Shown one piece after another: positions 36,126 through 44,205 of a stretch of 64,000 nt of DNA. The stretch is from Streptomyces sp. NBC_00162 (GTDB lineage: Bacteria; Actinomycetota; Actinomycetes; Streptomycetales; Streptomycetaceae). The position numbers and the translations under genes are program-made. The stretch's first letter is position 1; each line of letters begins with the position of its first letter. Below the pieces are notes generated by a model. The model was not told the DNA's origin and ran no database searches. It saw nothing but the letters and a program-made list of their open reading frames with translations. The DNA lies in the NCBI RefSeq assembly GCF_024611995.1, contig NZ_CP102509.1, positions 5,642,001 to 5,706,000 of the forward strand. Reading direction: 5' to 3'.

Positions 36126-36141
36126 CCGCCCGCAAGCGAGT

Positions 36142-36178
36142 GAAGGCCCCCACACCGTCGGTCGATGTGGGGGCCTTC
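36142..36178 (+). terminator. Terminator after valS
   Basis: A 13-bp perfect stem GAAGGCCCCCACA (36142-36154 with 36166-36178) with an 11-base loop. Confidence 0.87.
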
Positions 36179-36315
36179 CCCGTATGCCTTCCCCGCGCGG
36201 GGGCCGGCGTCACAGGAGTCATCCGGGGTGCGCAGGGACCTCCGGCCTGTCCGAAGTGCCCTATATCACTCCTTATCTGGTCCGGGGGGACCCCGATCCG
36301 AGGGGATGACCACGG

Positions 36316-37476
36316 ATGATGGAGGGCATGCAGGCCAAGCCCGTCGTCTCGGCGCTCCACTGGGCCGCGGCCTCCGGCCGCCGGCTCGCCGAGAGCTGGG
36401 CCGGTTCACCGCGGGCGCTGGACGTGCTGACGGCGCTCAGCTGCCTCGCCCTGATGGCGCTGGACCTCCCCGGCCTCGCCGCCGCCGACAACTCCCTCAA
36501 CGGGCCGCTCGCCGCCGTGGTGCTCGCCGTCGGCTGTTCGAGCCTGCTGGTGCGCCGCCGGGCGCCCTGGATCTCGTACTTCGCCGCGCTGCTCTTCATC
36601 GGCTGGCTGCACGAGCTCACCCTGATCCAGTTCGCCCTCTACTCGGTCGGCCGCTACCGCGGGCGCCGGGCCGGGATCCTCGCCACCCTCGGGTACGTGG
36701 GCTTCGCGCTGGTGGTGTTCAGCGTGCCGGGCTGGCCCGGGCCGAAGGCCGAGAGCCTGAGCGCCTTCCTCAGCCTGGTCGTGCCCATCGGTGTGCTCGC
36801 CTCGGCCGTCGGCATCGCCGCCTACCGGCACGACCTGGTGTCGGAGCTCACCGCCCGGCGGGCCGAGTCCGCCGTGCTCCAGGCCGTGCAGCAGGAGCGC
36901 ACCTCCGTGGCCAGCGACGTCCACGACTTCGTCGGGCGGGAGCTGACCCTGCTGACGGTGCGCTCCGAGGTGCTGTCGACGCGGGCGCGCGAGACGGCGT
37001 ACGGATCAGACTTCGAGGAGCTGGCGGACACCGCGCGCCGGGCCCATCTCGTGCTCAACGAGATCATCGTGCTGCGCGGGGAGCGGGCCTCGACCCCGGG
37101 GGTGGACGGGTTGCCGGCGCTCGCGGAGGAGAGCGGGCGGGCCGGTTCGCCCGTACGGCTCGCCGTGGACCCGGACGTACACGCGCTGTCGCCGCTGCGG
37201 CAGGCGGCGGTCTACCGGGTCGTGCAGGAGTGCCTGACGAACGCGGCCAAGCACGCGCACGGCGAGACGATCGAGGTGTCGGTCAAGGCGGACGGCCCGC
37301 GGCTGCGGATCGCCGTCAGCAACGCGCTGCCCGCCCGGACCCCCGGCCGGGCCCCGGTCTCGGCCGGTTCGGGCACGGCGAGCATGTCCGAGCGGGTGCG
37401 CAGCCTGGGCGGCGACCTGACGGCGACGCGCACGCGGGACTCGTACGAGGTCGTCGCCACCCTGCCGCGCCACTAG
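36316..37476 (+). CDS. Orphan NarL-family sensor histidine kinase
   Basis: A 386-residue membrane kinase. Four or five hydrophobic helices span residues about 35-170. A HisKA_3-type dimerisation domain follows, with the phosphorylation site His203 in SVASDVHDFVGREL, then a HATPase_c domain with VQECLTNAAKHAHG. The G-box is weak (GTASMSERVRSLGG), as usual in this family. Such kinases normally sit beside a LuxR-type response regulator; none is adjacent. The start is uncertain among ATG 36316, 36319 and 36328. Confidence 0.88.
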   Translation: MMEGMQAKPVVSALHWAAASGRRLAESWAGSPRALDVLTALSCLALMALDLPGLAAADNSLNGPLAAVVLAVGCSSLLVRRRAPWISYFAALLFIGWLHELTLIQFALYSVGRYRGRRAGILATLGYVGFALVVFSVPGWPGPKAESLSAFLSLVVPIGVLASAVGIAAYRHDLVSELTARRAESAVLQAVQQERTSVASDVHDFVGRELTLLTVRSEVLSTRARETAYGSDFEELADTARRAHLVLNEIIVLRGERASTPGVDGLPALAEESGRAGSPVRLAVDPDVHALSPLRQAAVYRVVQECLTNAAKHAHGETIEVSVKADGPRLRIAVSNALPARTPGRAPVSAGSGTASMSERVRSLGGDLTATRTRDSYEVVATLPRH

Positions 37477-37495
37477 GGCGTGTCCGGGCCGCGCG

Positions 37496-38545
37496 CTACG
37501 CCTTCGCCGGGGCCAGCAGGCTGTTCAGGGTGTCCAGGTCCTCGACGCAGCGGCCCGAGCCCAGGGCCACGCAGTCCAGGGGGTTGTCGGCGACGAAGAC
37601 CGGGATGCCGGTCGCCGAGGCCATCCGCAGGTCGAGGCCGGGCAGGAGCGCGCCGCCGCCGGTCAGGACGATGCCGTGTTCCATCACGTCGCCGGAGAGT
37701 TCGGGCGGGCACTCCTCCAGGGTGGTGCGCACGGCGGCGATGATCGCCTCGATCGGCTCGTCCAGGGCGGCCCGTACGTCCGGCGCGGTCAGCTCCAGCG
37801 TCTTGGGCATGCCGCCGACCTTCTCGCGGCCGCGCACGGTGAAGGTGCGGGTCTCCAGCTCCGGCCGGCCGGGCACCGGCCAGGCCGATCCGATGCCGAC
37901 CTTGATGTCCTCGGCGGTGCGCTCGCCGATGAGCAGCGCGTGCTCCTTGCGGACGTAGTCCATGATCGCCGAGTCCAGCCGGTCTCCGCCGGCGCGCAGC
38001 GACCGGGAGGTGACGATGCCGCCGAGCGAGATGACGGCGACCTCCGAGGTGCCGCCGCCGATGTCCACGACCATCGAGCCGCGCGGTTCGGCCACCGGGA
38101 GCCCGGCGCCGATGGCCGCGGCCATCGGTTCCTCGATGAGGTGGACGGTCCTGGCCCCGGCCCGGGTGGAGGCGTGGACGATGGCGCGCCGTTCGACCGG
38201 GGTGACCCCGGACGGGACGCAGATCACCATGCGGGTGCGCGGCCGCCGGCCGGGGACCGCCTTGCGCACGAAGTGCCGGATCATCTCCTCCGCGGCCTCG
38301 TAGTCGCAGATCACGCCGTCCTTGAGGGGGCGGATGGCGGTGATGGAGCCGGGGGTTCGGCCGATGGTCTCCTTGGCCTCCGTCCCGACGGCCAGGGCGG
38401 TGGTGGTGCCCGCCTTCACGGCGACCACGGACGGCTCATTGAGGACGATTCCGTGCCCCCGTGCGTAGATCAGGGTGTTCGCGGTCCCCAGATCCATCCC
38501 TATGTCGCGGCTGGATGCTGTCTTGTTGCTGCTGGCCTGCGGCAT
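37496..38545 (-). CDS. MreB/Mbl-like actin homologue (second copy)
   Basis: A 349-residue bacterial actin. ATG 38545 (MPQASSNKTASSRDIGMDLG) has GGGGAAC upstream. The phosphate-binding loops [15 protein letters not shown] and [18 protein letters not shown], and the adenosine motif [14 protein letters not shown], are intact. It resembles the downstream MreB over its whole length but diverges in the N-terminal extension, subdomain IB and the C-terminus. It is best read as an Mbl-type paralog acting in cell-wall or spore-wall assembly. It faces away from the mre cluster and diverges from folC. Confidence 0.9.
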   Translation of the reverse strand: MPQASSNKTASSRDIGMDLGTANTLIYARGHGIVLNEPSVVAVKAGTTTALAVGTEAKETIGRTPGSITAIRPLKDGVICDYEAAEEMIRHFVRKAVPGRRPRTRMVICVPSGVTPVERRAIVHASTRAGARTVHLIEEPMAAAIGAGLPVAEPRGSMVVDIGGGTSEVAVISLGGIVTSRSLRAGGDRLDSAIMDYVRKEHALLIGERTAEDIKVGIGSAWPVPGRPELETRTFTVRGREKVGGMPKTLELTAPDVRAALDEPIEAIIAAVRTTLEECPPELSGDVMEHGIVLTGGGALLPGLDLRMASATGIPVFVADNPLDCVALGSGRCVEDLDTLNSLLAPAKA

Positions 38546-38650
38546 TTGTTCCCCAATCTCCTGCCCGCAAGGCTTGCATAACGATCTGGTCGCTTTGCCG
38601 GTCGCAGGTCCTGAAACGCCCGGGTCGAAGGTCCCGCCGGTCCTCGTCCG

Positions 38651-38656
38651 TAGACT
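38651..38656 (+). promoter_or_regulatory. -10 hexamer of leaderless folC
   Basis: TAGACT ends seven bases before GTG 38664, with no ribosome-binding site between. Confidence 0.65.
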
Positions 38657-38663
38657 GGGCCCC

Positions 38664-40208
38664 GTGAGTGAGCAGCAGCCCGAGAGCCACGACCGTGACC
38701 GCGATGGCGCCTTCGACGAATCCGACGAGTTCGACCAGATCGTGGCGGAAGAGTCCGACCGCGACCCCGACCTGGCGGTGATCGAGGCCGGCAGCCGCAC
38801 CCTGCGCGCCCAGGCCGGACCGCCGCAGGGCGACCCGGTGCCCGCCCGGCCCGTCGACCCGGAGGTCGCCAAGGCGCTGCTGGAGGTGGAGCAGGAGCTG
38901 GCCGGCCGCTGGGGCGAGACCAAGCTGGAGCCGTCCGTGACGCGGATCGCCGCGCTGATGGACGTCCTGGGCGATCCGCAGCGCGCGTACCCCTCCATCC
39001 ATGTCACCGGCACGAACGGCAAGACCAGCACGGCCCGCATGATCGAGTCCCTGCTGAACGCCTTCGAGCTGCGTACCGGCCGCTACACCAGCCCGCACGT
39101 CCAGTCGGTCACCGAGCGGATCAGCCTCGACGGGGCGCCGATCACCGCCGAGCGGTTCGTCGAGACGTACCACGACATCAAGCCGTACGTGGAGATGGTC
39201 GACGCCGCCGAGGAGTTCCGGCTGTCGTTCTTCGAGGTGCTGACCGGGATGGCGTACGCGGCCTTCGCGGACGCCCCGGTGGACGCGGCCGTGGTCGAGG
39301 TCGGCATGGGCGGCACCTGGGACGCGACCAACGTCATCGACGGCTCGGTCGCCGTGGTGACCCCGATCAGCCTGGACCACACCGACCGGCTGGGCACCAC
39401 GCCCGGCGAGATCGCCCTGGAGAAGGGCGGCATCATCAAGCAGGGCGCCACCGTGATCCTGGCGCAGCAGCCGGTGGACGCGGCGCAGGCGCTGCTGAAG
39501 AAGGCCGTCGAGGTCGACGCGACGGTGGCCCGCGAGGGCATGGAGTTCGGCGTGGTCACGCGCGAGGTCGCGGTCGGCGGCCAGCAGCTGACGCTGCGCG
39601 GGGTCGGCGGCGAGTACGACGGCATCTTCCTGCCGCTGTACGGGGCGCACATGGCGCACAACGCGGCGGTGGCGCTGGCCGCGGTCGAGGCCTTCTTCGG
39701 GGTCGGGACCGGCGGGCAGGAGCACGCGCGCGTGCTGGACCTGGACACCGTGCGGAAGGCCTTCGCCTCGGTGACCTCGCCGGGCCGCATGGAGGTCGTG
39801 CGGCGCAGCCCGACGGTGGTGCTGGACGCGGCGCACAACCCGGCGGGGGCGGCGGTCACCGCGGACGCGGTCACCGAGTCCTTCGGCTTCAGCCGGCTGA
39901 TCGGCGTCGTGGCCGCGAGCGAGGGCAAGGACGTCCGCGGGGTGCTCGAGGCCTTCGAGCCGATCTGCGCGGAGGTGGTGGTGACGGAGAACTCCAGCCA
40001 CCGGTCGATGGGCGCGGACGAGCTGGCGGCCGTCGCGGTCGAGGTGTTCGGCGTGGACCGGGTGCAGGTGGAGCCGCGGCTGGACGACGCACTGGAGGCG
40101 GCGATCACCCTGGCGGAGGAAGAGGCCGAGTACGGAGGGGCCGGGGTCCTGGTGACCGGTTCCGTGATCACGGTGGGCGAGGCCCGCCTGCTGCTGAAGA
40201 GGGGCTGA
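38664..40208 (+). CDS. folC: Dihydrofolate synthase / folylpolyglutamate synthase
   Basis: A 514-residue Mur-ligase-family enzyme that adds glutamate to dihydropteroate and folates. The ATP-binding loop VTGTNGKTSTARM, the folate loop region (SPHVQSVTERI), VEVGMGGTWDATN and the C-terminal domain VVLDAAHNPAGA are all present. An acidic extension of about 80 residues (SHDRDRDGAFDESDEFD) precedes the catalytic core, longer than in most bacteria. Start GTG 38664 is supported by the adjacent -10 box. The next gene follows after two bases. Confidence 0.95.
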   Translation: MSEQQPESHDRDRDGAFDESDEFDQIVAEESDRDPDLAVIEAGSRTLRAQAGPPQGDPVPARPVDPEVAKALLEVEQELAGRWGETKLEPSVTRIAALMDVLGDPQRAYPSIHVTGTNGKTSTARMIESLLNAFELRTGRYTSPHVQSVTERISLDGAPITAERFVETYHDIKPYVEMVDAAEEFRLSFFEVLTGMAYAAFADAPVDAAVVEVGMGGTWDATNVIDGSVAVVTPISLDHTDRLGTTPGEIALEKGGIIKQGATVILAQQPVDAAQALLKKAVEVDATVAREGMEFGVVTREVAVGGQQLTLRGVGGEYDGIFLPLYGAHMAHNAAVALAAVEAFFGVGTGGQEHARVLDLDTVRKAFASVTSPGRMEVVRRSPTVVLDAAHNPAGAAVTADAVTESFGFSRLIGVVAASEGKDVRGVLEAFEPICAEVVVTENSSHRSMGADELAAVAVEVFGVDRVQVEPRLDDALEAAITLAEEEAEYGGAGVLVTGSVITVGEARLLLKRG

Positions 40209-40210
40209 GG

Positions 40211-40579
40211 ATGCGCACGCTGTGTGCGAGCACGCTGATCGGCGAGTTCTTCGTGATCGGCTTCGCGGGCCTGGTGGCCATGAAGAACCCCGACCTGACC
40301 CAGACCGCGGTGTGGACGGTGTGCGGGGTCACGATGCTGCTCTCGGTGCTGCTGTGCGGGATGCTCTCGCGTCCCGGGGCGGTCCAGCTGGGCTGGGCCC
40401 TGCAGATCGGCCTGATCGTGAGCGGGTTCGTCGTCCCGGCGATGTTCTTCCTCGGCGCGGTGTTCGCGGGGCTGTGGTGGTGCTCGGTGCACTACGGCCG
40501 CAAGATCGACGCGGCCAAGGCCCGGTGGGCGGCCATGGCGGAGGCGTCGGCGGCCCCCGGGGCGCCTGACGCTGTGTGA
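40211..40579 (+). CDS. DUF4233 membrane protein
   Basis: A 122-residue protein with four predicted transmembrane helices (LIGEFFVIGFAGLVAM, WTVCGVTMLLSVLL, LQIGLIVSGFVVPAMFFLGAVF) and a basic C-terminal tail. The family DUF4233 is confined mainly to actinobacteria and regularly follows folC, as here after two bases, so it is translated from the same mRNA. Function is unknown; a link to folate or to membrane housekeeping is only contextual. Confidence 0.85.
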   Translation: MRTLCASTLIGEFFVIGFAGLVAMKNPDLTQTAVWTVCGVTMLLSVLLCGMLSRPGAVQLGWALQIGLIVSGFVVPAMFFLGAVFAGLWWCSVHYGRKIDAAKARWAAMAEASAAPGAPDAV

Positions 40580-40643
40580 CAGGTCCCCGGAACGGCCCTG
40601 TAGATTCGTCCTACCGCACCCGTATGCCGCAAGGAGCCGCAAC

Positions 40644-41054
40644 ATGACCCAGCGCACCCTCGTCCTGCTGAAGCCCGACGCCGTCCGTCGCGGTCTGGTG
40701 GGCGAGATCATCGGCCGTATCGAGCGGAAGGCCGGCTGGACCATCCCCGCGCTGGAGCTGCGCACGCTGGACCAGGAGACGCTCGAGGCGCACTACGGCG
40801 AGCACAAGGGCAAGCCGTTCTACGAGCCCCTGATGGGCTTCATGGCCAGTGGTCCGATCGTGGCCCTGGTCGTCGAAGGGGAACGCGCGATCGAGGGTGT
40901 CCGCCAGCTGGCCGGTCCCACCGACCCGATCGCCGCGGCGCCGGGCTCCATCCGGGGGGACTTCGGCACCATCGTCCGGGAGAACCTGATCCACGCCTCG
41001 GACTCCGAGGAGTCCGCGGAGCGCGAGCTGAAGCTGTTCTTCCCGGCTCTCTGA
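40644..41054 (+). CDS. ndk: Nucleoside diphosphate kinase
   Basis: A 136-residue kinase that balances NTP pools by phosphate transfer through His117 (NLIHASDS). The opening RTLVLLKPDAVRRGLVGEII is invariant in the family. AAGGAG lies seven bases before the ATG. TAGATT about 40 bp upstream is a plausible -10. A hairpin separates it from mreB. Confidence 0.97.
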   Translation: MTQRTLVLLKPDAVRRGLVGEIIGRIERKAGWTIPALELRTLDQETLEAHYGEHKGKPFYEPLMGFMASGPIVALVVEGERAIEGVRQLAGPTDPIAAAPGSIRGDFGTIVRENLIHASDSEESAERELKLFFPAL

Positions 41055-41371
41055 CCATTCGTGAATATTCCGTGAGCACTATTTCCTGACGTGACATCAG
41101 CCGAATAGCGCTCATGACCTGGGGCGACCGAAGTAATTTCGGTCGCCCTGCGGTATTTCCGGGCGATACCGGGAACGCCTGGGCAGGACACGTCGTCACC
41201 ACTAAGGGGGCGGGTATCCATTCCGGCGGGATTGCCGGAGTCCCGTCGAGCGGTGTCCGTACTCCCGGCACTACGATGGGGCCTCCACCCACACACCCAC
41301 CTCGCCGACCTGACAGCAGCCGCTATCAACTGGAAGGCCAGACGCTCCTCATGGGGAACAAGGGGAACACT
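41055..41371. other. 317-bp non-coding region between ndk and mreB
   Basis: No credible gene. It holds AT-rich tracts (41055-41110), a hairpin that probably ends ndk transcription, and GC-rich DNA leading to mreB. In S. coelicolor mreB is read from several promoters here; I cannot place the hexamers with confidence. Confidence 0.6.
41122..41148 (+). terminator. Hairpin after ndk
   Basis: An 11-bp perfect stem GGGCGACCGAA (41122-41132 with 41138-41148) with loop GTAAT. Confidence 0.7.
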
Positions 41372-42391
41372 ATGTCGTTCATCGGCCGTGACATGGCGAT
41401 CGACCTCGGGACCGCCAACACGCTGGTGTACGTGAGGGGCCGGGGGATCGTCCTGAACGAGCCGTCCGTGGTCGCCATCAACACGAACACCGGCGGCATT
41501 CTGGCGGTCGGCTCCGAGGCGAAGAAGATGATCGGGCGCACGCCCGGCAACATCGTCGCCGTAAGGCCCCTCAAGGACGGCGTCATCGCCGACTTCGAGA
41601 TCACCGAGCGCATGCTCCGGTACTTCATCCTCAAGATCCACAAGCGCCGCTACCTGGCCCGCCCGCGCGTCGTGGTGTGCGTGCCCTCCGGCATCACCGG
41701 AGTGGAGCGACGCGCCGTCATCGAGGCGTCCACGCAGGCCGGCGCCCGCCAGGTGCACATCATCGAAGAGCCCATGGCCGCCGCCATCGGCTCGGGCCTG
41801 CCCGTCCACGAAGCCACCGGCAACATGGTCGTGGACATCGGCGGCGGCACCACCGAGGTCGCCGTCATCTCCCTCGGCGGAATCGTCACGGCACAGTCCA
41901 TCCGGGTAGCCGGCGACGAGCTCGACAACGCGATCATCCAGCACATCAAGAAGGAGTACTCGCTCCTCCTCGGCGAGCGCACCGCCGAGCAGATCAAGAT
42001 CACCATCGGGTCGGCGTACGACCTCGACAAGGACGAGCACACCGAGATCCGGGGTCGCGACCTGGTCTCCGGCCTGCCCAAGACGGTCGTCATCTCGGCC
42101 GCCGAGGTGCGCAAGGCCATCGAGGAACCCGTCAACGCCATCGTCGACGCCGTCAAGACCACCCTCGACAAGTGCCCGCCGGAGCTCTCCGGCGACATCA
42201 TGGACCGCGGCATCGTCCTGACCGGCGGCGGCGCCCTGCTGCGCGGCCTCGACGAGCGGCTGCGGCGCGAGACCGGGATGCCCATCCACATCGCGGAAGA
42301 CCCGCTCGACTCCGTCGCACTCGGCTCCGGCAAGTGCGTCGAGGAGTTCGAGGCCCTCCAGCAGGTCCTGGACGCCCAGCCCCGTCGCTGA
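41372..42391 (+). CDS. mreB: Rod-shape/spore-wall actin MreB
   Basis: A 339-residue bacterial actin forming membrane-associated filaments that guide wall synthesis. ATG 41372 ([13 protein letters not shown]) is used because AAGGGG lies six bases upstream; ATG 41351 is an alternative. Phosphate loops [15 protein letters not shown] and [18 protein letters not shown] and the adenosine motif [14 protein letters not shown] are intact. It heads the mreBCD-PBP2-RodA cluster. In Streptomyces this cluster acts mainly in spore-wall thickening rather than in hyphal tip growth. Confidence 0.97.
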   Translation: MSFIGRDMAIDLGTANTLVYVRGRGIVLNEPSVVAINTNTGGILAVGSEAKKMIGRTPGNIVAVRPLKDGVIADFEITERMLRYFILKIHKRRYLARPRVVVCVPSGITGVERRAVIEASTQAGARQVHIIEEPMAAAIGSGLPVHEATGNMVVDIGGGTTEVAVISLGGIVTAQSIRVAGDELDNAIIQHIKKEYSLLLGERTAEQIKITIGSAYDLDKDEHTEIRGRDLVSGLPKTVVISAAEVRKAIEEPVNAIVDAVKTTLDKCPPELSGDIMDRGIVLTGGGALLRGLDERLRRETGMPIHIAEDPLDSVALGSGKCVEEFEALQQVLDAQPRR

Positions 42392-42434
42392 CAGACACCC
42401 CTCCACGCCGGAGGGATCATGCGGAACACACAAG

Positions 42435-42474
42435 GATCCGCCGTACGGGTGCTACCGGGCCCGTGCGGCGGATC
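42435..42474 (+). promoter_or_regulatory. Strong intercistronic hairpin between mreB and mreC
   Basis: GATCCGCCGTACGGG (42435-42449) pairs with CCCGTGCGGCGGATC (42460-42474), 15 bp with one wobble pair and a 10-base loop. It lies 44 bp after mreB and 52 bp before mreC. It could partly terminate or stabilise mreB mRNA so that MreB exceeds MreC/D. Confidence 0.75.
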
Positions 42475-42526
42475 GTTGATATACAGGCAAAACAACATTC
42501 CGACGAGGAAGGCACGGCCGCCGCAC

Positions 42527-43474
42527 GTGAGGGACACACGAGAAAGCCGGCTGCTCCTGGTGCTTCTGATCGCCATCGCGTTCGCATTGATCACGGTGGA
42601 CATCAGGGCAGGCGAGGAGTCGCCGGTCGACGGTGCCCGGCAGGCCGCCGCAGCGGTCTTCGGCCCGGTCGAGAAGGGCGTGGCCACCGCCGTCGACCCG
42701 GTCGCCAACGCCATAGGGGCGGTACGGGACTCCGGCGAACGCCACAACCGCATCGCCGTGCTGGAGCAGCAGAACGCGGCCCTGAAGGCCAAGCTGGGCA
42801 GCGAGGACCAGACCCGCAGCCGCATCCACGAGCTGGACGAGATGCTCAAGCGGGCCGGCGCCGGACAGTACGGCATCAAGGGCGCAGAGGTCATCGCCAT
42901 AGGAGCGGCCCAGGGCTTCTCCTGGACCGTCACCATCGACGCCGGCAGCAAGGACGGCATCGAGCGCGACATGACCGTCCTCAACGGGGACGGACTCGTC
43001 GGCCGGGTCACCACCGTCGGCCCCGACACCGCCACCGTCGTCCTCGCCAACGACCCCGACTTCACGGTCGGGACCCGCCTGGAGAAGACCGGCGAACTCG
43101 GCTTCGCCACCGGCCAGGGCGACCGCGCCCTGTCCGTCCAGATGCTCAACGGCAAGGCCAAGGTCAGCCCCGGAGACCGCCTCCTCACCTTCGGCTCGCA
43201 CGGCAACAAGCCCTTCGTGCCCGGCGTGCCGATCGGTGAGATCGTCAAGGTCGACCCGGCCCGCGGCGACCTGACCCGCACCGTCTGGGTGCGTCCGTTC
43301 GTCGGCTTCTCGCGACTGGACATCGTCGGCGTCGTGGTGATGCCGCCGCGCGAGGACCCGCGCGACGCCGTCCTGCCGCCCAAGCCCGAGGCCCCCAAGC
43401 CCACCCCGACGGTCACCGTCACGGTCACCCCGTCCGGGTCCGCCAGTGTGCCCGGCACGCCGGCCGACGAGTAG
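42527..43474 (+). CDS. mreC: Cell-shape protein MreC
   Basis: A 315-residue bitopic membrane protein. GTG 42527 (VRDTRESRLLLVLLIAIAFA) gives the expected short cytoplasmic N-terminus, one transmembrane helix, a coiled coil (RHNRIAVLEQQNAALKAKL) and the periplasmic-side beta domain (AQGFSWTVTIDAGSKDGI, GLVGRVTTVG). A Pro/Thr/Val-rich tail follows. GAGGAAGG lies 14 bases upstream, further than usual, so the start may be imprecise. It links MreB to PBP2 and RodA. Confidence 0.93.
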   Translation: MRDTRESRLLLVLLIAIAFALITVDIRAGEESPVDGARQAAAAVFGPVEKGVATAVDPVANAIGAVRDSGERHNRIAVLEQQNAALKAKLGSEDQTRSRIHELDEMLKRAGAGQYGIKGAEVIAIGAAQGFSWTVTIDAGSKDGIERDMTVLNGDGLVGRVTTVGPDTATVVLANDPDFTVGTRLEKTGELGFATGQGDRALSVQMLNGKAKVSPGDRLLTFGSHGNKPFVPGVPIGEIVKVDPARGDLTRTVWVRPFVGFSRLDIVGVVVMPPREDPRDAVLPPKPEAPKPTPTVTVTVTPSGSASVPGTPADE

Positions 43475-43487
43475 GAGCAGACCGACC

Positions 43488-44192
43488 ATGCGCTTCAACC
43501 GGATCCTGCTCTCGGCCACGCTCGTCGTGGTCGCCCTCGTCGTGCAGGTCACCGTCCTGGGCCGGCTCCAACTGCCCGGCGCCGTGCCCGACCTGCTGCT
43601 GCTCACCGTGGTCGCCCTCGCACTCGTGTACGGGCACGTCAGCGGCGCCCTCATCGGCTTCGCCGCCGGTCTCCTCGCCGACCTGGCACCCCCCGCCGAC
43701 CACGCCGCCGGACGGTACGCGCTCGTCCTGTGCGTCATCGGCTACGTGTGCGGCCTGGTGCGCCCCGACAACGGACGGTTCCGCTCCGCCTGGGGCCCCC
43801 TGCTCACCGTCGTCGCCGCCGCGATCGGCTCCACCCTGCTCTACGCGAGCGTGGGCGCCCTCGTCGGCGACACCGCCGCCCGCCACGTGGGCCTGACCGG
43901 GCTGCTGTTCACCGCCACCCTCTACGACCTGCTGCTCGCGCCGTTCACCGTGCCCTTCATCATGGCGCTGGCCCGGCGCGCCGAGAACGACCCGATGGCC
44001 GTCGAGGCCGGCGGCGGACCGCCGCAGGGCAAGGACGTGTCCTCGGGCTGGCTGGCCGGCGGCACCGGCCTGCGCATCGGCAGCCAGCGCGGCGGCCTGC
44101 GGCTGAAGACCGCGCGCGGCCGCGCCAACCGGGCCGGCCGGATAAAGGGCGTCAAGGCGGTCAAGATCGTGAAGAGCGTCAAGAAACTGTGA
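43488..44192 (+). CDS. mreD: Cell-shape membrane protein MreD
   Basis: A 234-residue integral membrane protein with five or six helices. TAGGAG precedes ATG 43488, 13 bp after mreC. PGAVPDLLLLTVVALALVYG and GFAAGLLADLAPPADHAAGRYAL are typical of MreD. The last 60 residues are a very basic cytoplasmic tail (GRANRAGRIKGVKAVKIVKSVKKL), longer than in E. coli MreD, which may contact nucleic acid or anionic lipid. Confidence 0.93.
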   Translation: MRFNRILLSATLVVVALVVQVTVLGRLQLPGAVPDLLLLTVVALALVYGHVSGALIGFAAGLLADLAPPADHAAGRYALVLCVIGYVCGLVRPDNGRFRSAWGPLLTVVAAAIGSTLLYASVGALVGDTAARHVGLTGLLFTATLYDLLLAPFTVPFIMALARRAENDPMAVEAGGGPPQGKDVSSGWLAGGTGLRIGSQRGGLRLKTARGRANRAGRIKGVKAVKIVKSVKKL

Positions 44193-44205
44193 GGGAGGAG
44201 CGGAC

